Positions 25,421 through 34,078 of a DNA stretch of 64,000 nt are shown one piece after another. Position 1 is the first letter of the stretch, and the number at the start of each line of letters is the position of its first letter. The notes beneath the pieces were generated by a model. The model did not search any database. It saw only the letters and a program-made list of their open reading frames with translations, and was not told where the DNA came from. Source of the DNA: Psychrobacillus sp. FSL H8-0483 (GTDB lineage Bacteria > Bacillota > Bacilli > Bacillales_A > Planococcaceae); contig NZ_CP152052.1 of NCBI RefSeq assembly GCF_038637725.1, forward strand, positions 1,719,501 through 1,783,500. The letters run 5' to 3'. The translations under genes and the position numbers were made by a program.

Positions 25421-26308
25421 TTAAGCCTTTTCTTGCGAAAAGTAATCAAGGACAAACTGCTGAAATCGTTTTGCCGCTGGAGATAGATAGCGATCTTTCA
25501 CGACTGCCATACCGATTACACGTTCACACGTGACATCTTCAATTCGTAATTTAGCTATTTTATTTGAATTGATTTCACCGCCATCTGGAAGTATAGAAAA
25601 ACCAAGCCCTGCAGCAACAAATCCCGCAACTGTGGCAACTTCATCCCCTTCAAAAGAAATTGTTGGCGTGACGCCAGCTTCCTCGAAAATCTCGTCAGTT
25701 GTTTTACGGAGTGCATACCCTTTTTTCATTGAAATAAAGGATTCCTCTGCTACCTCTGTTAATGAGATGCTTTTACCCATAGCAAGCGGATGATTGGTTG
25801 GAACAATCACATATAATTCATCCCGCCATAATTCTGTCCATTCAATGAGTTTTTCATCTTCAGTAGAAGCGAGAAGACAAAGGTCTAATTCACCTGATTT
25901 CAATTGCTTTAATTGAGTATGTGTATGATTTTGTTTAAATTGAAAAGTGATATCCGGATATTGTTGGTGAAATGCTCGGATAATATTTGGTACAGAGCTT
26001 GTCCCAAGTGTGTGTAAAAAGCCTAGAGTCACTTCTCCTTGCTCCGGGTTAATTAATTGGTGAATATCTTCTAAACCATCGTTTAGTTCCTTAATAATTC
26101 GATTAACACGTTGAAGAAACATCTGGCCATATCGATTTAAAACAATGGACCTGCCTCGTCGATCGAATAATGGTACCCCAATCTCTTCCTCTAACCCTGC
26201 AATTGAGCGACTCAATGCTGGCTGTGAAATAGACAATAGCTCAGCTGCCCGTGTCATATGCTGAACTTCTGCTAGTGTTTGAAAGTATTCTAGTCGCTGC
26301 CATTCCAA
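25421..26308 (-). CDS. LysR-family transcriptional regulator
   Basis: A 295-residue LTTR. The N-terminal winged helix-turn-helix (YFQTLAEVQHMTRAAELL, SISQPALSRSIAGLEEEIG) is followed by a periplasmic-binding-like effector domain from about residue 90 (GEVTLGFLHTLGT). It resembles B. subtilis YybE. It is divergent from the carboxylesterase gene across a 135-bp AT-rich gap with partial dyads (TATGCATTTTATGTA), the usual arrangement when an LTTR controls its neighbour. The inducer is unknown. Confidence 0.88.
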   Translation of the reverse strand: MEWQRLEYFQTLAEVQHMTRAAELLSISQPALSRSIAGLEEEIGVPLFDRRGRSIVLNRYGQMFLQRVNRIIKELNDGLEDIHQLINPEQGEVTLGFLHTLGTSSVPNIIRAFHQQYPDITFQFKQNHTHTQLKQLKSGELDLCLLASTEDEKLIEWTELWRDELYVIVPTNHPLAMGKSISLTEVAEESFISMKKGYALRKTTDEIFEEAGVTPTISFEGDEVATVAGFVAAGLGFSILPDGGEINSNKIAKLRIEDVTCERVIGMAVVKDRYLSPAAKRFQQFVLDYFSQEKA

Positions 26309-26443
26309 TTAGTAACCCCCTTAATTTAATCTATGCATTTTATGTATCATAATGATAAAAATAATAAATTATACATTATGAATTGTCAATGATAGTATTA
26401 GGTCATTAAACTAATACTTTAGAGAAATAAAGGGGATATTCAC

Positions 26444-27193
26444 ATGAAAGTAGTTGCACCTAAATCTTTTACGTTTGAAGGCGGTAAACGAGCAGTATTG
26501 TTACTTCACGGTTTTACTGGAAGCACGAAAGATGTAAAAAAATTAGGAGAGTATTTGCAAAAGAGAGGCTATACTTGTCATGCACCGATGTATAGAGGGC
26601 ATGGAGTAACTCCCGAAGAATTACTCGAAACGAGTCCAACTGACTGGTGGCAAGACGTTGTAGATGGATACCATCATTTAAAAAACCAGGGGTATGAGGA
26701 AATTGCAGTCGCAGGTATTTCTCTTGGTGGTGTATTCTCTTTAAGAGTTGCAGAAGAATTCCCGGTAAAAGCAGTCGTATCCATGTGCGCTCCAATTAAA
26801 CGAAATAGCACAGATGGTTTATTTGACCGATTATATAACTATGCGAAAATTTATAAATCTTTTGAAGGAAAATCAAGAGAAGAAATTATAGAAGAACTGG
26901 ACGTATTAAAAAATACACCAAAAGATTCCTTAGAAGGTGTGCAAGCTATCACCGAAAATACATGTGAAGAATTGAGTTCTATTACCTCTCCAACACTTGT
27001 GCTACAAGGAGCTTTAGATGATGCAATTTATCAAGAAAGTGCATCTTTTATTCTAGAGCATGTGGAAACAGATGAAAAAGAAATCATATGGTATAAAGAA
27101 TCTGGCCATATTATTACATTAGGGAAAGAAAAAGATAAAGTTTGTGAAGATGTATTTACATTCTTAAACCAAGTAGAGTGGGCTGCGTCTTAA
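26444..27193 (+). CDS. Carboxylesterase, Est30-like alpha/beta hydrolase
   Basis: A 249-residue alpha/beta hydrolase. HGFTGSTKDV forms the oxyanion region, GISLGG carries the nucleophile Ser 93, GALDDAIY the catalytic Asp, and ESGHIITLG the catalytic His. This layout matches Geobacillus Est30 and B. subtilis YvaK. It should hydrolyse short- to medium-chain esters. AAGGGG lies upstream of the ATG. It is divergent from a LysR regulator that may control it. Confidence 0.9.
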   Translation: MKVVAPKSFTFEGGKRAVLLLHGFTGSTKDVKKLGEYLQKRGYTCHAPMYRGHGVTPEELLETSPTDWWQDVVDGYHHLKNQGYEEIAVAGISLGGVFSLRVAEEFPVKAVVSMCAPIKRNSTDGLFDRLYNYAKIYKSFEGKSREEIIEELDVLKNTPKDSLEGVQAITENTCEELSSITSPTLVLQGALDDAIYQESASFILEHVETDEKEIIWYKESGHIITLGKEKDKVCEDVFTFLNQVEWAAS

Positions 27194-27204
27194 TAATCAC
27201 TTAT

Positions 27205-27259
27205 AACACCTTCGAATTTTGTGCGTTTAAAAAGCACTTAAATCGACGGTGTTTTTTTA
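27205..27259 (+). terminator. Terminator of the carboxylesterase gene
   Basis: AACACCTTCGA and TCGACGGTGTT pair with one mismatch and are followed by seven Ts. Confidence 0.8.
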
Positions 27260-27350
27260 TATATTATTAATGGAAAAATAATGTGTAAAGTGTAGATTAT
27301 ATGTGAATAATACAAAGACAATCGCAGTGTTTTGGAATCGAGGGAATACA

Positions 27351-27602
27351 ATGAGTAATGAATTAGCGAAAGAAGAATCAAAAATAAACGAAGAAATTCA
27401 TATAACATATTATTTCACCGTAATTTTTACCATAATAGGAACTCTTTTAATCCTATATTTTTTAAGTCATAAAGTGGAGAAGCTAAGTTTATTTATTATT
27501 ATACTTTCCCTATCAGCGGGAGGATTACCTACTGGAATTATAGGTGCATTTATCGATTACAAAGTTTCGGAATACAAATTGAAAAACAGAAAAGTTATAT
27601 GA
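27351..27602 (+). CDS. Small membrane protein of unknown function
   Basis: An 83-residue protein with two hydrophobic segments (about 22-42 and 48-68). I do not recognise the family. I chose the ATG at 27351 because GAGGG lies upstream at suitable spacing; an in-frame GTG at 27303 has no ribosome binding site. It stands alone between two terminator-like hairpins. Confidence 0.55.
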   Translation: MSNELAKEESKINEEIHITYYFTVIFTIIGTLLILYFLSHKVEKLSLFIIILSLSAGGLPTGIIGAFIDYKVSEYKLKNRKVI

Positions 27603-27677
27603 TGGAGGAATAGCATTAATAAACTCAAGAATAGTTCTTCTAAATAGAAGGTATCATGAATGATCTAAAAGATATAA

Positions 27678-27704
27678 AGAGTATTAATGGTAAATTAATA
27701 CTCT
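27678..27704 (-). terminator. Hairpin, probable terminator of the DinB-like gene
   Basis: AGAGTATTAAT and ATTAATACTCT form a perfect 11-bp stem. The T-rich side lies on the minus strand, downstream of the DinB-like gene. Confidence 0.5.
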
Positions 27705-27713
27705 GAAAATTAA

Positions 27714-28184
27714 TCAATCCCAAATATTAGGTCGATGTACTCCAGCTGTTCGTAGGTAGTCTAGCATTTGTCCTGTATGGACAGATTCATGATAAGCTAT
27801 TCTTAATAACATGTCCCCAAGAATTCTTATATAACCCACATCTGAGCGATCGATTTGAATATTTTTCAAATCATCTTCACTAAATGATTGGATCATCTTC
27901 ATAAAATTATTTCTATATTCTTGGGCAAACTTGAGTTCCTCTTGAACAGATATTAATTTTCTAGATTCAAAAGGAGAAATAAAGTTGGCGATACTACCTC
28001 TATTTTTAACTGCTAAATGATAATAGTATTCGGATTCTAATACATGACGAACCATTTCTAAACAAGAAAGTGCGTTCTCATCTGGTTTCCAATTGTATAA
28101 TTCCTCGGGAATAGAATCCCAGGCTAGTATACTTCTTCTGCGAATTTCCTCAAAATTAATTATTAATATATCAGTCGAGTTCAA
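27714..28184 (-). CDS. DinB/YfiT-like family protein
   Basis: A protein of about 156 residues with the four-helix DinB fold. The metal-binding triad is RHVLESE (first His) and AYHESVHTGQ (two His) near the C terminus. DinB-fold proteins are thiol-dependent or metal-dependent transferases, and the substrate here is unknown. I prefer a TTG start at 28184, because AGGAGGTG at 28191-28198 would give 6 bp spacing; a GTG start at 28193 would sit inside that site. Confidence 0.82.
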   Translation of the reverse strand: MNSTDILIINFEEIRRRSILAWDSIPEELYNWKPDENALSCLEMVRHVLESEYYYHLAVKNRGSIANFISPFESRKLISVQEELKFAQEYRNNFMKMIQSFSEDDLKNIQIDRSDVGYIRILGDMLLRIAYHESVHTGQMLDYLRTAGVHRPNIWD

Positions 28185-28386
28185 ATTCTCCACCTCCTAG
28201 AAAACAGAATAACAGAATGCATGTTCTGCATTCAAACGAATTTTAATATTGAAATAAATCCTAATAATTAGACTTTAAAAGACTGGAAATGAGTACATAT
28301 TCTTTCATTCAGTTTTCATTCATGGTTTTCGTTTTCGCGGAGATACTATTGTTTAAGATGGAGGCTGAACTGGGGTGGGAATATAG

Positions 28387-29088
28387 ATGGATTTTATTTA
28401 TGCGCAGGAAACTCTTACAACTATTCAATGGATAATGCGGGCGATTGTTTCATTTTCCTTTTTATTATTAGCAACTAAAATTATGGGACGCAGATCAATT
28501 GCACAGTTACGGCTAATCGATTTTACGATTGCTTTAGTCCTCGGAAATATTCTGGCACATCCTTTATCAGACGAAGGATTAGGATTAAAGGGATCTCTTA
28601 TCACAACAAGCGTATTAGTTATTTTATATTTAGCTTGCGTATTTTTAAGTTTAAAATGGAATATATTTAAAAATTGGCTTGAGCCATCTCCTTACACATT
28701 AATCAAAAATGGAGAAATTCATTATAATGGCATATCAAAAGCAAGAATAACGGTTGATCATTTGTTATCAGAAGCTAGAAAGGCAAACATCGAAGAAATT
28801 CAGAAGGTTGCACTAGCATTATGGGAGCCTGATGGATCGATATCGTTTTTTTTATCTCCCCAATTACAAGCTTTAACCCCAGGGGATATGCAAATGATTA
28901 AAAAACCTTTTTATCTTCCGATGACGATTATTAAAGATGGTAAAGTAGATTATAGTCAATTACAGCAGTCGGGAAAAGATATTAGCTGGTTAGAAAATAA
29001 AACGTCCATCTTGAATGTTAATATACACGATATTCTTTTAGCAACAGTTGACGAACAGGATGAATTAAAAGTATATTTTTATAAGTAG
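28387..29088 (+). CDS. DUF421 (YetF/YcaP-like) membrane protein
   Basis: A 233-residue protein with three N-terminal membrane helices, the motif KIMGRRSIAQLRLIDFTIAL near residues 36-55 and the cytoplasmic domain typical of DUF421 (PYTLIKNGEIHYNGISKARI, ALWEPDGSISFF). Members occur widely in spore formers; B. subtilis paralogues include YetF and YdfR. Function unknown. No operon partner is evident. Confidence 0.85.
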   Translation: MDFIYAQETLTTIQWIMRAIVSFSFLLLATKIMGRRSIAQLRLIDFTIALVLGNILAHPLSDEGLGLKGSLITTSVLVILYLACVFLSLKWNIFKNWLEPSPYTLIKNGEIHYNGISKARITVDHLLSEARKANIEEIQKVALALWEPDGSISFFLSPQLQALTPGDMQMIKKPFYLPMTIIKDGKVDYSQLQQSGKDISWLENKTSILNVNIHDILLATVDEQDELKVYFYK

Positions 29089-29203
29089 TTCAGCTTTTTA
29101 AATACGTAAAATGAGCTTTGAGAAATGGTTTTTGAAAGTTTTCATGCATACTACTATTCAATTGTGTAGTATTCTTAATAGAATGTGTAAAGGAGTGGAA
29201 AAA

Positions 29204-29632
29204 TTGAAATTTTTTAAAGTACTTCTGAGTTTGGTTGTTATTGTCGTGATAATAGGAATTGCTGCATATTATTTTGGACCTAAACTAGTTGCGGACCAAG
29301 TAATGGAGAAGGTAGCGGTTGAACTTCAAGATAGTGGTCAGTTGGAAAGTATTAAAGAAGAAATCAATAATGATCCGCAATTACAGGCGTTTATAGAAGA
29401 AGGTAAAAATGTAGATAGTAGTAAGCTTCCTTTCCAAACGAAAGAAGAAGCAACTAAGGTTTTATTAAAAAAATTTAATATAAGTGAATTACAAGAAATA
29501 CAAACAAAAGCCCAAAATGGGATGACTGCTGAAGAAAAACAAGAAATTTTTAATAAGCTCGAAAGTACTTTAACGGAAGAAGAAATGCTTGCGTTGAAGG
29601 TCCTTGCTTATAAGGAATTGTCTAAACAGTAG
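29204..29632 (+). CDS. Single-pass membrane protein of unknown function
   Basis: A protein of about 142 residues with an N-terminal signal anchor (about residues 6-25) followed by a helical, acidic extracytoplasmic region ending in short repeats of helix-breaking TxEE motifs. I do not recognise a domain. I chose the TTG at 29204, since AAAGGAG lies 8 bp upstream; the upstream in-frame ATG at 29111 has no such site and would add a cysteine-containing tail that looks non-coding. A terminator follows. Confidence 0.65.
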   Translation: MKFFKVLLSLVVIVVIIGIAAYYFGPKLVADQVMEKVAVELQDSGQLESIKEEINNDPQLQAFIEEGKNVDSSKLPFQTKEEATKVLLKKFNISELQEIQTKAQNGMTAEEKQEIFNKLESTLTEEEMLALKVLAYKELSKQ

Positions 29633-29676
29633 ATGTCCTAAATATATGAAAATATTGTTCCACCTGCAGTTTAGGT

Positions 29677-29711
29677 AAGCACCTTCCGATTAATTGGAAG
29701 GTGCTTTTTAG
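29677..29711 (+). terminator. Intrinsic terminator
   Basis: AAGCACCTTCC and GGAAGGTGCTT form an 11-bp stem followed by Ts. Confidence 0.85.
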
Positions 29712-29817
29712 TGTCTGGATAACATGTTGTCATTAAGGGACCAAGACGTGGATTGGAACAAGCACAAATAAAGTCCAACCAGAATATAAATAAAAAATCT
29801 GGATTGGGGGAAATCGA

Positions 29818-30201
29818 ATGAAAATAATAACAGATTATGTGGATCTATGTAGAAAAATTGATATGATCGAGACTCAACTATTACAGGTAGATAACGATTT
29901 AGATTATTGGTTTGGTAATGGTAAGATTCCTTTTTCACGAACATGTACAGATGATTTAGATGTAAATGCTTCTAAAGGTAACATTTATGATTTACATGAT
30001 AAAAAACATCGATTTCAAAAGATGCTTTCGTTTTATCTTGATATTAAGGAAGAGAACGAAGATAAAATAAACAAGCTGGAAGGCTTGAATTATCAAATTG
30101 CTCGGATGAAGTACATGGAAAACAAAACCTATAAACAAATCGCTGATGAATTGAATATGTCTTATGGTTATATTCGGAGTGCTGCAACAAAAAGGAACTA
30201 A
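29818..30201 (+). CDS. Phage-type sigma-region-4-like HTH protein
   Basis: A 127-residue protein. The C-terminal 45 residues (IARMKYMENKTYKQIADEL, SYGYIRSAATK) form a helix-turn-helix like sigma-70 region 4, as found in late gene activators of Firmicute phages. The N-terminal part is helical and acidic. GGGGG precedes the ATG. No phage genes surround it, so it is an orphan; a strong terminator follows. Confidence 0.7.
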   Translation: MKIITDYVDLCRKIDMIETQLLQVDNDLDYWFGNGKIPFSRTCTDDLDVNASKGNIYDLHDKKHRFQKMLSFYLDIKEENEDKINKLEGLNYQIARMKYMENKTYKQIADELNMSYGYIRSAATKRN

Positions 30202-30260
30202 ACGATAACTTTTAATTGACTATGTTCATGGATTTCAGAATAAACGATCTTTCATAAAAT

Positions 30261-30306
30261 AAGGACACGAAACAAGCACTTTTTTACGCTTGTTTCGTGT
30301 CCTTTT
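30261..30306 (+). terminator. Strong terminator hairpin
   Basis: AAGGACACGAAACAAGC and GCTTGTTTCGTGTCCTT form a 17-bp perfect stem with a T-rich loop and a T tail. Confidence 0.9.
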
Positions 30307-30393
30307 ATACACTCATCATAAACGATTAGAAGATTTGCTATTAAACATGGTGATTTTATGGATTAGAGCAGTTAAATTAAATGGTTGTTATTT

Positions 30394-30438
30394 GGTAGAA
30401 TCCGCTTGCTTTCCGCAGGACTCTACGCGGATTCTACC
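30394..30438. repeat. Inverted repeat with 12-bp arms, related to 50720
   Basis: GGTAGAATCCGC at 30394-30405 and GCGGATTCTACC at 30427-30438 are perfect inverted copies. The left arm plus TTGCTTTC recurs at about 50720-50745 in the same sequence context (preceded by GTTATTT, followed by an AACAGCxCC block). The right end contains a CGCGG-like beta core. The rest of 30307-30480 holds no supported gene. Confidence 0.55.
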
Positions 30439-30480
30439 GCAAATGATATGCAAAAAAACAACAGTGAAATAAAACAGCGC

Positions 30481-31119
30481 CTATGGATTAGGTAAGTTTG
30501 GATGAAAGTACGCTTGAGGTGGATATATTTGGTTATTGTAATGAGTCGTATATTGGGGGTATTGATAAGAAACGGTTTCATTTGCTTTATTGCAGTCCTT
30601 GGGAGGACCGATAAAGGTGGAACTCTTAACGGGAGCAATCGCTTTTTTCCATTGGTTTTCATCCATACAATAAGTATATGCCATGACATTAGAGGGTGTT
30701 AGAGTTAAAATATCTGAACCTAGAATTACCTCAGGTGTTGATGCATTAAAAATAGCGAGTAGATGTGTATTGTCTATAGTAGCAATTTCATAATGCCACC
30801 AGCCTTGAGGAACGTTTGCTACCTGACCTGGTTTAATGGGAAAATTCAGTAATTGCTTTGTAAAAGGGTTCAGTAATGAAACGGTAGCTGCTCCAGAAAC
30901 ACAATACACTAGTTCTGCAGCATTTTGATGGTAATGAGGTTCAATAACATTACCGGTGCTAAGAAAAATATCAAGTAAAGACACATTGTCTAATGTATTT
31001 AACTGATTAATACTTAGTATATTAATAAAATTCCGATTATCTTTTTGAACAAGTGGACTGTTATTTACATCAAAAGCGAACTGCGTATTAGGCGAAGTAT
31101 AAACCATATGAGAGCTCAA
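30481..31119 (-). CDS. Cupin-domain protein with Pro/Tyr/Asn-rich C-terminal tail
   Basis: A protein of about 212 residues. A single cupin barrel occupies roughly residues 35-150: EPHYHQNAAELVYCVSG supplies the HxH...E metal motif and VPQGWWHYEI the second His. After it comes a tail of about 30 residues rich in Tyr, Pro, Gln and Asn. Similar layouts occur in oxalate-decarboxylase-like and spore coat cupins, but I cannot assign a function. I chose the TTG at 31119 because AAGGAAGG lies 8 bp upstream; the longer frame to 31209 has no ribosome binding site. Confidence 0.65.
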   Translation of the reverse strand: MSSHMVYTSPNTQFAFDVNNSPLVQKDNRNFINILSINQLNTLDNVSLLDIFLSTGNVIEPHYHQNAAELVYCVSGAATVSLLNPFTKQLLNFPIKPGQVANVPQGWWHYEIATIDNTHLLAIFNASTPEVILGSDILTLTPSNVMAYTYCMDENQWKKAIAPVKSSTFIGPPKDCNKANETVSYQYPQYTTHYNNQIYPPQAYFHPNLPNP

Positions 31120-31300
31120 GAGTACATCCTTCCTTAACAAATTGTGACGTGCATGATTAGCACATGTTATACAGAATATGTATAAGTTTGCTTTAGTGTG
31201 ATGAGCCAATTATTGTTCATTTCACATTTCGTTTATGGTATGAAACACAAAAAAGCACCCCGAGAGATGCTTAAGCTAATTGACTAATGCGAAGGATTTA

Positions 31301-31564
31301 TTAAAACCACAAACCTTGTTTTTTTGTGTTATTTCCTTGGTTTTTAAGTTTTTCTAATTCAGTGGTTAAATAATCGATCTGTTTTTGCATATCCGCCTTA
31401 TCACTTTGTTCTTGCCGCTCGTCTTCTAATGCAAGTATGGCTGCAATAGTGCTAATGGCATCGCCAACTGTAGCTATTGCTGCACCAATGACGGCAAGCT
31501 TCGCGGCTTGACTTACATTTTGGGTGTTTTGATCATCATGGCCATTGTTTTTATCATTATTCAA
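31301..31564 (-). CDS. Small protein with hydrophobic and coiled-coil segments, unknown
   Basis: An 87-residue protein: an Asn/Asp-rich start, an alanine-rich hydrophobic segment (about 20-48) and a C-terminal heptad-patterned helix (KQIDYLTTELEKLKNQ). No family recognised. The start is a TTG with GGGGG 8 bp upstream. It follows the cupin gene's orientation with a 180-bp gap. Confidence 0.55.
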   Translation of the reverse strand: MNNDKNNGHDDQNTQNVSQAAKLAVIGAAIATVGDAISTIAAILALEDERQEQSDKADMQKQIDYLTTELEKLKNQGNNTKKQGLWF

Positions 31565-31969
31565 ACTAATAGCCCCCAGTACTTAATTTCATTCTTGATT
31601 TAGGGTATGCTACATATACATTTTGGTGAAAGTATTTTACACTTTTAATAAGTAGGGTTAGGTCCATAACAAAAGAGATGAAACATATTTTAGTATAAGT
31701 GTACTTTCATTTATCTAATATGGAAAATCTTCCATTACAAGTTTTTTGAAATTAACTCAAACAACAACCAAAATTAACAGAGCTATGTAATAAATATCGC
31801 GTTAACATCCGAATTATGGCTATTTGCTTTTCATTTATTTAACTTACGGTTTTAAAAACTAACATCAAGAGTTCTAATTACGTGAAATTATATAAAAACA
31901 TGAGTAGAATATAAAATAGATAACCTGCAATATAAAGGGTAAATGAATTGAACGAAAGTAGGAGAATAG
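31565..31969. other. 405-bp AT-rich stretch without a gene
   Basis: It holds the upstream regions of the 87-residue gene and brxA. Apart from a short ATGGAAAATCTTCCAT palindrome near 31719 I see no gene, repeat or RNA in it. Confidence 0.6.
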
Positions 31970-32407
31970 ATGAACGCGTACGATGAATACATGAAAGAAA
32001 TAGTGAAACCGATGAGAAGTGAGTTAACAGATGCTGGATTTAAAGAGTTATTAACTCCTGAGGATGTACAAGACCATATGGCAAATGCAGAGGGTGTTTC
32101 TTTAGTTTTAATCAATTCTGTTTGTGGTTGTGCGGCAGGACTAGCGAGACCAGCAGTTATTTCTGCTGTGGATGAATTAGAAGTGAAGCCGGAGAATTTA
32201 GTGACGGTATTTGCGGGGCAAGATCAAGAAGCTACTGCAACGATGAGAGAGTATTTTGAGGATGTTCCTCCAAGTTCACCTTCTATTGCTATCTGGAAAG
32301 ATGGGCAATTGGCTTATTTCATTCCTAGAGAACAAATCGAAAGTAATTCGATGGAGACAATTAAAGATCATCTTGCAGGTGTTCTTTCGCAAATTGTTTC
32401 TGCATGA
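31970..32407 (+). CDS. brxA: Bacilliredoxin BrxA (YphP-like)
   Basis: A 145-residue thioredoxin-fold protein with the bacilliredoxin CGC motif at residues 52-54 in LINSVCGCAAGLARPA. Bacilliredoxins remove bacillithiol from S-bacillithiolated proteins after oxidative stress. The N terminus (AYDEYMKEIVKPMRSELT) is closer to YphP/BrxA than to YqiW/BrxB. The stop overlaps the methyltransferase start in ATGA, as in the yphP-ypiP neighbourhood of B. subtilis. Confidence 0.9.
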   Translation: MNAYDEYMKEIVKPMRSELTDAGFKELLTPEDVQDHMANAEGVSLVLINSVCGCAAGLARPAVISAVDELEVKPENLVTVFAGQDQEATATMREYFEDVPPSSPSIAIWKDGQLAYFIPREQIESNSMETIKDHLAGVLSQIVSA

Positions 32408-33183
32408 AAACAATTGTTACTACTGCAGGGAGAACAAACGAAGAGTACATTGAAAAAGCAAAAAAAACTGCAAGTGAGTTATGTATAGCATACGTGACTA
32501 GACAGAAGAAATCTGTTCAAAAAATGCAACAAGAGCAAAATGCTCACGTATTAGTCGTTAGTAAGGAGAGGTTAGAACTGTACAAATACGGTTCTTCTGC
32601 TCCTTTTTTCTTTCATCCCAATTCTGCGGCTTTTCGGATGAAACGTTTATTAAATGGAGAACAAGACTTATTTCTAGAAGCTGTGGGTTTAGCAAAAGGA
32701 GACCGTTTTTTAGATACGACTGCAGGTTTATGCTCAGACAGTTTAATCGCTGCGTATGCAGTGGGGGATAAGGGCGTTGTCGATGCCTGCGAAAAAGATC
32801 AGATGATTGCGTACGTTGTAGGGCAAGGGTTACAAACGTATGAAACAGAAATTGCAGATTTACAGAAGAGTATGCGTAGAATTTATTTAATCAAACAAGA
32901 TGCAGTAGACTATTTAAAAAGCGTGGACTCCGGCTCTTATGACGTCGTCTATATCGATCCGATGTTTGAAGAAGTGATTGTAGAGTCTTCTAATTTTCAA
33001 TCACTTAGAGAAGCGGGTGTGCATGAATCGTTATCGGATGAATGGGTGGAAGAAGCAAAACGCGTTGCAAGGAAAAGGGTAGTGTTAAAGGCTCATTTCC
33101 GCTCGTCTCTTTTTGAGAAATTCGGGTTTCAACAACAAACGAGATTAACTTCAAAATTTCATTATGGTATTATTAAGAAATAA
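32404..33183 (+). CDS. ypiP: YpiP-like SAM-dependent methyltransferase
   Basis: A 259-residue class I methyltransferase. FLDTTAGLCSDSLIAAY is the SAM-binding loop (motif I), VDACEKDQ follows, and VVYIDPMFEE is motif IV; the last resembles the DPPY/DPM motifs of rRNA and amine methyltransferases such as RsmJ. Substrate unknown, RNA plausible. It is coupled to brxA by ATGA and followed by a terminator. Confidence 0.82.
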   Translation: MKTIVTTAGRTNEEYIEKAKKTASELCIAYVTRQKKSVQKMQQEQNAHVLVVSKERLELYKYGSSAPFFFHPNSAAFRMKRLLNGEQDLFLEAVGLAKGDRFLDTTAGLCSDSLIAAYAVGDKGVVDACEKDQMIAYVVGQGLQTYETEIADLQKSMRRIYLIKQDAVDYLKSVDSGSYDVVYIDPMFEEVIVESSNFQSLREAGVHESLSDEWVEEAKRVARKRVVLKAHFRSSLFEKFGFQQQTRLTSKFHYGIIKK

Positions 33184-33185
33184 AA

Positions 33186-33212
33186 AAAAGCTGTCAATAA
33201 CGACAGCTTTTA
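33186..33212 (+). terminator. Terminator after ypiP
   Basis: AAAAGCTGTC and GACAGCTTTT pair around AATAAC. Confidence 0.7.
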
Positions 33213-33232
33213 GCTAGGAAATACAGTTGAAT

Positions 33233-33310
33233 TTAGTTTGTGAAGTTTAGAGATGTTAAATATCCTAATAAAAATAAAAATCCGATACCAATGATTAATT
33301 CTACGCCCAT
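33233..33310 (-). CDS. 25-residue membrane peptide
   Basis: A short reading frame encodes MGVELIIGIGFLFLLGYL plus seven more residues, a single hydrophobic helix with a polar end. A perfect AAGGAGG lies 8 bp upstream of its ATG on the minus strand (33319-33325), and the frame sits in an otherwise empty gap between ypiP and ypjP. The combination of ideal ribosome binding site and transmembrane composition suggests a genuine small membrane protein. No family is recognised. Confidence 0.65.
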   Translation of the reverse strand: MGVELIIGIGFLFLLGYLTSLNFTN

Positions 33311-33461
33311 GTGATTTTCCTCCTTAAGTTAAAAAAGCTACTGAATGTTTACACTTTTTATTGTACAATGAATACATAGAAGATGAAACCTTTTGTTCAT
33401 GAAATACGTTTAAGTTTATAGTAAGCTTAACTAAATTGGTCGAAATTGAAGGTGATAAAAG

Positions 33462-34037
33462 ATGAAGAAGTGGTTCCAAAAAACAATCATTATAGCGGTT
33501 GCTTTATTAACCTTTGGGCTTATATCTCCAAACCATTTTATTTGGGAACAATTATTAGATAACAAAACTCCAACGAAATCGATTTCGTCGGATGCAAATA
33601 CGACCGAATTTCAAAAAGTAAGTCTTATTGATACTCTAGACCCAGTTGAAAGTATTTCCATGGCAGCTCGAGAGCAATCTTACATAAAATTTGGAAATAG
33701 GATTGGTCCAGTTATTCAAAATGAATTTGATGATGTTATCTTCCCAAGAATACAAGAAGCAATTGATGCAACAGTTGCTAAAGTTGAGGGAGACCAAGCT
33801 TCTAATTTATCTATTACGGAGCAACCATCAGGTGAGTATCATGAAAAGATATTTCATATCTACAACGAAACGACCAAAGAAGATTTAATCAGATTCCACG
33901 TAAGAACGGATAAAAAACCGCAAGACGGGTTTTATTTTAATTTTCATTATCACATAGCAGAAGATAAATACGCAAAACATTATGCTTTAGGCGAGATTTT
34001 CTGGTCCAAAAATACACCGCCAAAATGGCTCTCCTAG
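33462..34037 (+). CDS. ypjP: YpjP-like protein
   Basis: A 191-residue protein with an N-terminal signal or anchor sequence (residues 5-24) and an extracytoplasmic domain. It matches the YpjP family of Bacillus in layout and in position next to ypiP and thyA/dfrA. The C-terminal part (FNFHYHIAEDKYAKHYALGEI) ends in FWSKNTPPKW. Function unknown. GAAGGTGAT precedes the ATG. Confidence 0.8.
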   Translation: MKKWFQKTIIIAVALLTFGLISPNHFIWEQLLDNKTPTKSISSDANTTEFQKVSLIDTLDPVESISMAAREQSYIKFGNRIGPVIQNEFDDVIFPRIQEAIDATVAKVEGDQASNLSITEQPSGEYHEKIFHIYNETTKEDLIRFHVRTDKKPQDGFYFNFHYHIAEDKYAKHYALGEIFWSKNTPPKWLS

Positions 34038-34052
34038 TTGAGGGCTTTTTTG
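34027..34052 (+). terminator. Terminator at the end of ypjP
   Basis: GGCTCTC and GAGGGCT pair, with wobble, around CTAGTT and are followed by six Ts. The stem overlaps the ypjP stop codon. Confidence 0.6.
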
Positions 34053-34078
34053 TATGAGCGAATAGAAGGAGAATGACA

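Noticed and set aside
34073..34078. ATG at 34073 as thyA start
   Set aside because: AAGGAG would be only 1 bp away; the GTG six bases later has ideal spacing.
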